DNA of 64,000 nucleotides from Macrothele yani (lineage: Eukaryota; Arthropoda; Arachnida; Araneae; Macrothelidae): NCBI GenBank assembly GCA_039090855.1, contig CM077034.1:228186701-228250700 (forward strand), given 5' to 3'. A program made the position numbers and the translations under genes. Of the stretch, positions 55,288 through 64,000 are shown in pieces. Every line of letters begins with the position of its first letter. The first letter of the stretch is position 1. The notes under the pieces are model-generated. The model had not been told where the DNA came from. It did no database searches and worked only from the letters and a program-made list of their open reading frames with translations.

Positions 55288-55801
55288 GATTTTTTTTTCT
55301 TTTTTTTTTTTGGCACTTGACGATAATGGAATCGCCTGATTTTAGGGATAGAGCAAGCATTTCCCGGGTCTAAACTCATGTGATTTGTATCAAGGGTTCG
55401 GTATAAATCTTATCATACGGCAGAACCGTGGCAGTAAACATTGCTTCATCTGAAAGGGGGAAGGGGCTTCTTTGTCTTTTAAGTGATCCTTCTTAAGGGA
55501 ACACTGAGATCCCACTACCCAGGGATTATGTCCCCTGCAAGCGATTTTAGGTAATGGGGGAGACAAGAATGGAGTGGGTGGGGGATGAACCAAACAGTGG
55601 GGCTACCGTGGTAATGGGTCCTAAACATCACAGCCCCTCACGGAACAAGAGACTGGAGAAGATGTCGCCTGTTGTCTCTGAACATGGAAAATCACCTCGT
55701 TCGACAGGTCGCACCGAAAATTCTTTAACCCTCCCCCTCCCCGCCTCCAAAAATAGGCGATTCCATTATCATCAAGTGCCAAGTGAAAAAAAATCCGACA
55801 A
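55288..55801. mobile_element. MITE-like inverted-repeat insert in the macrosatellite unit
   Basis: Left arm 'gtcggatttttt' plus 'ggcacttgacgataatggaa'; right arm 'ttccattatcatcaagtgcc' plus 'aagtgaaaaaaaatccgaca'. About 45-bp arms, 0.5 kb in total. Equivalent copies at 59092-59613 and 62904-63392, and one split by the hAT in unit 1 (48355-51572). The internal frame VHPPPTPFLSHPLPKIACWG is conserved in DNA but shows no known domain. Confidence 0.7.
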
Positions 55802-57410
55802 TACGTGACATTGTTTGATAAAAGTAACTCCGCTACAGAACATGGCCGACTTATTTTTACCACCTACGGAATTACACAATCACAAGTTAAAACTAAACGT
55901 CGTTTACACTAATTAATGAGAGAAGAAATGACAGTGAAATTAGTAGTAAGCAAGTAAATTTTTCATTGAAAGTCATAGCTGCTTTAGGAGGTCTACACAG
56001 GAATTATGAGTTCTCTAGAATGGCTCAGCATGAAAGAGTCAGTATTCGTTTGTCTGGTAGTTTGTATTGCTTTGTGGAGCTAACATCTGAATCTCAGAGA
56101 ACAGCTTACTGACATGTATATGTATGTAACTAAATAAATATTAATGCGGTGTTTTTCTCTCATTATGTAACTAATAAAATATAAACACGAGTTTTTCTCT
56201 CATTATAAAAACTTGAAAAGCAACTGAATTCAGATCATGTCCGTCGAGTCATCAACAAGGAATTCTAATGTCTGAACACAATGAAGTGTTCTTAAAGAAG
56301 TTTTTTTAAGAAAAACCAATACAGTTTTAAGGACAACCTATCATTCTGACTTTCACGATAAACTGTTGTAAATGTGCACTTTATGCTCGGACACTTTTGC
56401 GTACTCATTACGATTACTCATATTTCAAATAAAGCACTTATTAAAGTCCGTCGCGAAAGTTTAGGCACAAATAAATATCGACGCTAAAAGGTACAAGTTC
56501 CTAGAAAAGGAACATTAATATTGAAAAACAAATGAAACACTTCAAACTGCGTCACCCTACGAAATGGGAAGCCAAAACATGCAATGGGTATAAATACGAG
56601 TATACGCTCATTGTGTGAAAGGAGTTGTTCTCAAAAGAACTTCGTCCGAACCTTTTCATTTTTTTTAATCACCTAGCCTAGAAAAAACAAACAATGATTT
56701 CGCATTATGTAAATATACCATTGTCCAATTTCAAACGAATGCGCAATCATTTTGTTTAAACAAAGTTTTAAAATATCAAATTTCGTCTTGATCGGTTAAA
56801 CAGTTTCAGCTCCATTTCTTTCTTAAGAAAAAAAAAAAGAAAACATCCCGAAGGTAACTTCAGTTTTGCTGCAATTAATGGCACCAAAAGAGGAGGTATT
56901 CCCGAGTTATACATAGTTTCAAATATGTAAAAAGTTGATGATTACAAATGCATAACTTTGCCACGTTACCATATAATTCTTGAAGCACTCTTACTGTTCT
57001 TATAAATATTCTGTTATATTGCTATATTAGGATAAAATTAATTTACCGAAGAAAATAAAATCTTTCTAGCCTCCCCAAATTTACCACAAGCTGTGTCTCT
57101 GACCATCGTTTTACACCCAGGCAAACAAGAAAAACAAAGAAAACAAAAAAAAAAAAAAAAATTTAAAAGACTTGACAGATCCTAACTCACCTTAATTTTC
57201 CTGCTAAGGGTTCCATCTCTGCGTCACCAGAAGTGTTGCCGCAACGAAGTTTATCTCTGCCTTTCTGGGTTTAATTCAACGTCTTTCTCCCAACCAGTTA
57301 CTTCGAAATTTCAACTCCGACTCTTTATGAACCACACTAAAACCAAAAAGTAAGTCTGGAACGCAGGGTTCTTATACATCTATTAGGGGGTCCATTAGCG
57401 ATCTGTGCTC

Positions 57411-57435
57411 TGATTGGCTCTTTCGTTTGACGTCA
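57411..57435. promoter_or_regulatory. CCAAT-CRE promoter-like motif in macrosatellite unit
   Basis: CTGATTGG followed 10 bp later by TGACGTCA, in a short GC-rich island of an otherwise AT-rich unit. Unit 1 has TGAAGTCA (53388-53395) and unit 3 TGACGACA (61228-61235). Promoter activity is inferred. Confidence 0.4.
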
Positions 57436-58494
57436 CTGCTGTGGCCGCGCAATGGGCACGGACCAGCACGGAGCCGAAGTGGCCGAAGCCAAACACATAG
57501 TTTATACGTAACTCAAGGCAAAGAGAAAACTTAAAGTTTATATGAGCAAAAGCTAAAGTTTTTCTGCATTTAAAAGTTTTCAATTCGTCACGCAATTACT
57601 AAAGAAATGGAAAATGTCTGGTTCAGAATGCTTTCTTAAGTAATAAACTAGAGTTAATTCAGCGTTTGTGAAACAACAAGTAAGGAATTTAAATCGGCAG
57701 AAAAAACTTCCACTTTCTATTCTAATTTGCGCAGTTTTAAAAACTAGCTTCAGAACTATTCTCACAGGCAGCTCTATGGACAAAAATTTAATTAGATACA
57801 AAATAAAGGTTTGTATTGAATTATACCAGAAATTAATGTTCCTTTTCCCCACCGAAATGTAGTCGACTTTCTTTTACCCATGGCATTGTTACTTTTTTAT
57901 TTTTCATTTCACATTTCGACCTCGAAATGGCGACCATTTCTAAAAACTCGGATTGAAATTATTCTTGAAATTCACTTACAAAGTGGTTTAAATTTTTGGG
58001 ATCCAACTTCTATATTTTGACTTTCATTGCAGTGAATGAACGTTTTTGTTTAGTAAACTAAACAGTTTCTCTTCTAAACATATTCATTTCCGGAAATTCG
58101 CAAACATTTAAAAAAAAAACAATTAGGCACAATTTCTACGAAATAATAGGACAGAATAGTGGGGTCGTGAAGATTTATAGCAAACAAACACACAGCAACA
58201 GAAGGAATTCTCTTTGTTACCACTATTGTTATCTTATTGCGTTTACCATTTTTTACCACGATAGTTATCTTTTCCTATCACAATAAAAATTACTCTCACC
58301 ACAATAAAAATATGACCTTATTGCTTTAAACAGAGCTATGCCAAACCGCGCCATTTTGTTCTTTCTGAACAAAGAAAAACCCTTTCCACTCTGGCAAATA
58401 TGGAGACCACCTCAAAAGTGTGATAAAAATTAACTATAACAATGATCTTTTTACAATTTAAAGTGGTTCTACCTAAAACCTGTTCATCGTTTAT

Positions 58495-61400
58495 CCAAAG
58501 GGCAAAATTCTGTAGCCATTTTCTACACAATTAATGCGTTTCCAAGGAAGAACATTTTAACATCGATAAAAGTAAGTTTATTTCATAGCCTAGTATACTT
58601 AATAATTTCTAAATTTTCACCATATTTAAGTAATCCAGCATTTGTTTGTCTACTGACGTCTTCAATGTACAGGTCGCGCTATCCATTTTCTGGCCTCAAC
58701 GCCATCAAAGGAAACGTTATTGATTTTTAATATAATTATGGATAAGTTTTAGAAAATATTAAGTATACTACGCTATAATACATTTATTTTTATTTATGTT
58801 CAAATTTTCAATTTTGGGAACGCATGAATTGTGCACAAAATGACTACAGAAGTTTGCATATTGGAAATACAAGGCAAAGATTTTAGGTGGATCCACCTTA
58901 ACTGCGTAACGCTTAAAAATCAAACTCACACCAGCCCCACACGAAAGGACTAGAACCAACGATTAGAATTACGAAAAATTATGAAAACAACTTGCTATTT
59001 TGCTCGGATGCCTAAGTTACTGTTCTTTTTGTTACAGATTATTATTAAATATGTTTTTTCTTAACGATTACACACATTTATCGGCGTATAGTCGGATTTT
59101 TTTTTTTTTTTTTTTTTTTTTGGCACTTGACGATAATGGAATCGCCTGATTTTAGGGATAGAGCAAGCATTTCGGGTCTAAACTCATGTGATTTGTATCA
59201 AGGGTTCGGTAGTAATCTTATCATACGGCAGAACCGTGGCAGTAAACATTGCTTCATCTGAAAGGGGGAAGGGGGCTTCTTTGTCTTTTAAGTGATCCTT
59301 CTTAAGGGAACACAGAGATCCCACTACCCAGGGATTATGTCCCCAGCAAGCGATTTTAGGTAATGGGTGAGACAAGAATGGAGTGGGTGGGGGATGAACC
59401 AAACAGTGGGGCTACCGTGGTAATGGGTCCTAAACATCATAGCCCCTCACGGAACAAGAGACTGGAGAAGATGTCGCCTGTTGTCTCTGAACATGGAAAA
59501 TCACCTCGTTCGACAGGTCGCACCGAAAATTCTTTAACCCCCCTCCCCCTCCCCCTCCAAAAATAGGCGATTCCATTATCATCAAGTTCCAAGTGAAAAA
59601 AAATCCGACAATACCTGACATTGTTTGATAAAAGTAACTCCGCTACAGAACGATGGCCGACTTATTTTTACCACCTACGGAATTACACTATCACAAGTTA
59701 AAACTAAACGTCGTTTACACTAATTAATGAGAGAAGAAATGACACTGAAATTAGTAGTAAGCAAGTAAATTTTTCCTTGAAAGTCATAGCTGCTTTAGGA
59801 GGTCTACACAGGAATTATGAGTTCTCTAGAACGGCTCTGCATGAAAGTGTGAGTAATCGTTTGTCTGGTAGTTTGTATTGCTTTGTGGAGCTAACATCGG
59901 AATCTCAGAGAACAGCTTACTGACATGTATATGTATGTAACTAAATAAATATTAATGCGGTGTTTTCTCTCATTATGTAACTAATTAAATATTAACACGA
60001 GTTTTTCTCTCATTATAAAAACTTGAAAAGCAACTGAATTCAGATCATGTCCGTCGAGTCATCAACAAGGAAATATGATGTCTCAACACAATGAAGTGTT
60101 TTTAAAGAAGTTTTTTTAAGAAAAACCAATACAGTTTTAAGGACAACCTATCATTCTGACTTTCACGATAAACTGTTGCAAATGTGCACTTTATGCTCGG
60201 ACACTTTTGCGTACCCATTACGATTACTCATATTTCAAATGCTTTGCACTTATTAAAGCCCGTCGCGAAAGTTTAGGCACAAATAAATATCGACGCTAAA
60301 ACGTAAAAGTTCCTAGAAAAGGAACATGAATATTGAAAAACAAATGAAACACTTCGAACTGCGTCACCCTACGAAATGGGAAGACAAATCATGCAATGGG
60401 TATAAGTACGATCATGGTGTGAAAGGAGTTGTTCTCAAAAGAACTTCGTCCGAACGTTTTCATTTTTTTTTAATCACCTAGCCGAGAAAAAACAAACAAT
60501 GATTTCGCATTATGTAAAGATACCTTTGTCCAATTCCAAACAAATGCGCAATCATTTTGTTTAAACAAAGTTTTAAAATATCAAATTTCGTCTTGATCGG
60601 TTAAAAAGTTTCAGCTCCATTTCTTTCTTAAGAAAAAAAAAAAAAGAAAACATCCCGAAGGTAACTTCAGTTTTGCTGCAATTAATGGCACCAAAAGAGG
60701 AGGTATTCCCGATATATACATAGTTTCAAAGATGTAAAAAGTTGATGATTAATAATGCATAACTTTGCCACGTTACCATATAATTCTTGAAGCACTCTTA
60801 CTGTTCTTATAAATATTCTTTTATATTGCTATATTAGGATAAAATTAATTTACCGAAGAAAATAAAATCTTTCTAGCCTCCTCAAATTTACCACAAGCTG
60901 TGTCCCTGCCAGTCGTTTTACACCCAAACAAACAAGAAAAACAAAGAAAACCAAAAAAAAAATTTAAAGAATTGACATATCCTCACTCACCTTAATTTTT
61001 CTCCTAAGGGTTCCATCTCTGCGCCACCAGAAGTGTTGCCGCAAAGAAGTTTATCTCTGCCTTTCTGGGTTTATTTCAACGTCTTTCTCCCAACCAGTAA
61101 CTTCAAAATTTCAACTCCGACTCTTTATGAACCACACTAAAACCAAAAAGTAAGTGTGAAACGCAGGGTTCTTATACATCTATTAGGGGGTCCATTAGCG
61201 ATCTGTGCTCTGATTGGCTCTTTCGTTTGACGACACTGCCGTGGCCGCGCAATGGGCACGGAGCAGCACGGAGCCGAAGTGGCCGAAGCCAAACACATAG
61301 TTTATACGTAACTCAAGGCAAAGAGAAAACTTAAAGTTTATATGAGCAAAAGCTAAAGTTTTTCTGCATTTAAAAGTTTTCAATTCGTCACGCAATTACT

Positions 61401-62295
61401 AAAGAAATGGAAAATGTCTGGTTCAGAATGCTTTCTTAAGTAATAAACTAGAGTTAATTCAGCGTTTGTGAAACAACAAGTAAGAAATTTAAATCGGCAG
61501 AAAAAACTTCCACTTTCAATTCTAATTTGCGCAGTTTTAAAAACTAGCTTCAGAACTATTCTCACAGGCAGCTCTTTGGACAAAAATTTATTTAGATACA
61601 AAATAAAGGTTTGTATTGAATTATACCAGAAATTAATGTTCCTTTTCCCTACCAAAATGTAGTCGACTTTCTTTTACCCATGGCATTGTTACTTTTTTAT
61701 TTTCCATTTCACATTTCGACCTCGAAATGGCGACCATTTCTAAAAACTCGGATTGAAATTATTCTTGAAATTCACTTACAAAGTGGTTTAAATTTTTGGG
61801 ATCCAACTTCTATATTTTGACTTTCATTGCAGTGAATGAACGTTTTTGTTTAGTAAACTAAACAGTTTCTCTTCTAAACATATTCATTTCCGGAAATTCG
61901 CAAACATTTAAAAAAAAAACAATTAGGCACAATTTCTACGAAATAATAGGACAGAATAGTGGGGTCGTGAAGATTTATAGCAAACAAACACACAGCAACA
62001 GAAGGAATTCTTTTTGTTACCACTATTGTTATCTTATTGCGTTTACCATTTTTTACCACGATAGTTATCTTTTCCTATCACAATAAAAATTACTCTCGCC
62101 ACAATAAAAATATGACCTTATTGCTTTAAACAGAGCTATGCCAAACCGCGCCATTTTGTTCTTTCTGAACAAAGAAAAACCCTTTCCACTCTGGCAAATA
62201 TGGAGACCACCTCAAAAGTGTGATAAAAATTAACTATAACAATGATCTTTTTTACAATTTAAAGTGGTTCTACCTAAAACCTGTTCATCGTATAT
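58495..62295. repeat. Macrosatellite unit 3
   Basis: 3,801 bp with no SINE or hAT. The cleanest complete unit and the reference for empty sites. A long poly-T at 59098-59120 lies in the inverted-repeat arm. Confidence 0.95.
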
Positions 62296-64000
62296 CCAAA
62301 GGGCAAAGTTCTGTAGCCATTTTCTACACAATTAATGCGTTTCCAAGTATGAACATTTTAACATCGATAAAAGTAAGTTTATTTCATAGCCTAGTATACT
62401 TAATAATTTCTAAATTTTCACCATATTTAAGTAATCCAGCATTTGTTTGTCTACTGACGTCTTCAATGTACAGGTCGCGCTATCCATTTTCTGGCCTCAA
62501 CGCCATCAAAGGAAACGTTATTGATTTTTAATATAATTATGGATAAGTTTTTAGAAAATATTAAGTATACTAGGCTATAATACATTTATTTTTATTTATG
62601 TTCAAATTTTCAATTTTGGGAACGCATGAATTGTGCACAAAATGACTACAGAAGTTTGCATATTGGAAATACAAGGCAAAGATTTTAGGTGGATCCACCT
62701 TAACTGCGTAACGCTTAAAAATCAAACTCACACCAGCCCCACACGAAAGGACTAGAACCAACGATTAGAATTACGAAAAATTATGAAAACAACTTGCTAT
62801 TTTGCTCGGATGCCTAAGTTACTGTTCTTTTTGCTACAGATTATTATTAAATATATTTTTTTCTTAACGATGACACACATTTATCGCGACGATAGCGTAT
62901 AGTCTTTTTTTTTTGGCACTTGACGATAATGGAATCGCCTGATTTTAGGGATAGAGCAAGCATTTCCCGGGTCTAAACTCATGTGATTTGTAGCAAGGGT
63001 TCGGTAGTAATCTTATAATAGGCGGAACAATGGCAGTAAACATTGCTTCATCTGAAAGGGGGAAAGGGGCTTCATTGTCTCCTAAGTGATCCTTCTTAAG
63101 GGAATAGTCAGATCCCACTACCCAGGGATTATGTCCCCAGCAAGCGATGTTAGGTAATGGGGGTGACAAGAATGGGGGTGGGGGATGATCCAAACGGTGG
63201 GGCTACCGTGGTAATGGGTCCTGACATCATAGCCCCTCACGGAACAAGAGACTGGAGAAGATGTCGCCTGTTGTCTCTGAACATCGAAAATCACCTCGTT
63301 CGACAGGTGGCACCGAAAATTTTTGACCCCCCCTCCAAAAAAATAGTCGATTGCATTATCATCAAGTGCCAAGTGAAAAAATCCGACAATACGTGACATT
63401 GTTTGATAAAAGTAACTCCCCTACAGAACGACCGCCAACTTATTTTTACCACCTACCGAATTACACTAAACACTAATTAATAAGAGAACAAACGACATAG
63501 TGAAATTAGTAGTAAGCAAGAAAATTCTTCATTGAAAGTCATAGCTGCTTTAAGAGCTCTACACAGGAATTATGAGTTCTCAAGAGACTCTAGCATGGCT
63601 CTGCATGAAAGTGTCATCATTCATTTGTCTGATAGTTTGTATTTCTTTGTAGAGCTAACATCTGAATCTCAGGGAACAGCTTACTGACATGCATGTAACT
63701 AATTAAATATAAATACGTTTTTTTCTCTCATTATGCAAGTAATTAAATATTAATGCGTTTGTTTTCTCTCATTACGGAGCTAATTAAACATTAACGCGAG
63801 TTTTTCTCTCATTATTAAAACTTGAAAATCAACTGAATCCAGATCATGTCCTTCGAGTCATCAATAAGGAAATCTGATGTCTGAACACAATGAAGTGTTT
63901 TTAGAGAAGTTTGTTTCAGAAAAACCAACATAGTTTTAAGGACAATGTATCATTCTGACTTTCGCGATAAACTCTTTTAATTGTGTACTGCATGCTCGGA
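62296..64000. repeat. Macrosatellite unit 4 (cut by window end)
   Basis: Same order of landmarks as units 2-3. From about 63.45 kb it shows small deletions and a tripled 'aattaaatattaa...tttttctctcatta' motif (63690-63815). The array continues beyond the window. Confidence 0.93.

Larger units (their letters stand above)
54456..58494. repeat. Macrosatellite unit 2
   Basis: 4,039 bp including one SINE; about 3.81 kb without it. Contains the inverted-repeat insert 55288-55801, the palindrome AGGTGGATCCACCT at 55078, and the ATTGG/TGACGTCA pair at 57413-57435. Confidence 0.95.

Noticed and set aside
59654..59713. Small plus-strand ORF starting ATGGCCGACTTA in macrosatellite units
   Set aside because: The start codon is lost in units 1, 2 and 4; no evidence of constraint.
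58768..62761. Frame beginning MVLVLSCGAGVSLIFKRYAV repeated in units 3 and 4
   Set aside because: Similarity between units reflects recent duplication; in unit 1 the frame drifts, with no sign of protein-level conservation.

Overview
The window is eukaryotic and very probably from an arthropod, most likely an insect with a large, repeat-rich genome. The grounds are tRNA-derived SINEs with Pol III A/B boxes and target-site duplications, Tc1/IS630 and mariner transposases, a Penelope-like element (PLE) with a GIY-YIG nuclease, a hAT element, LINE fragments with a YADD box, long satellites, and two spliced exons of a host gene. No operon, rRNA gene, CRISPR array or functional tRNA gene was seen. 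Species cannot be read from the sequence.

Layout. 1-4056: a 297-bp satellite that is the amplified 3' tail of the Tc1/IS630-like transposase beside it (3912-4934, minus). 5.4-6.5 kb: a SINE and a small TIR element. 7.0-10.2 kb: a decayed mariner (minus) split by a 2.8-kb palindromic block of PLE nuclease fragments. 10.9-12.1 kb: a PLE remnant with a hammerhead-ribozyme-like motif on each side. 12.2-13.6 kb: one transposon nested in another. 14.6-15.7 kb: 51-bp minisatellite. 16.7-18.2 kb: a second copy of the first transposon (plus), with only two tail units. 18.8-24.5 kb: 74-bp satellite of about 76 copies. 24.8-27.9 kb: a Tc1-like element with a 210-bp in-frame triplication, interrupted by another Tc1-like element. 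28.8-33.3 kb: mariner pieces, a tandem tRNA-SINE array, and a mariner whose coding region contains a 2-kb expansion. 33.4-34.7 kb: another Tc1 C-terminus with its tail in tandem. An N gap (34705-34804) follows, then a 146-bp array that grades into the 3' end of another mariner.

38.6-45.6 kb: two exons on the minus strand (45589-44688 and 38721-38592) read as part of a PHRF1/SCAF-like nuclear protein with an SRI-type C-terminal motif. Its roughly 6-kb intron holds a minisatellite, LINE pieces, a TIR element, a solitary relative of the 74-bp satellite, and a mariner. 46.0-47.4 kb: a composite inverted-repeat element and SINEs. 47.5 kb to the end: a macrosatellite with a unit of about 3.8 kb (four copies, the last cut by the window). 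The oldest-looking copy carries a 2,693-bp hAT element and two SINEs, and another copy carries one SINE. Unoccupied copies give clean empty sites.

The unifying observation is that tandem arrays here arise repeatedly from transposable-element coding sequence, mostly from 3' ends: Tc1/IS630 297 bp, Tc1 about 145 bp, mariner 146 bp, LINE about 195 bp, PLE 317 bp, plus two arrays internal to transposases. Two different Tc1-family elements amplified the corresponding C-terminal segment of transposase. No transposase here looks intact. Both host exons carry a one-base indel next to an A run, so either the gene is decaying or the assembly has homopolymer errors.
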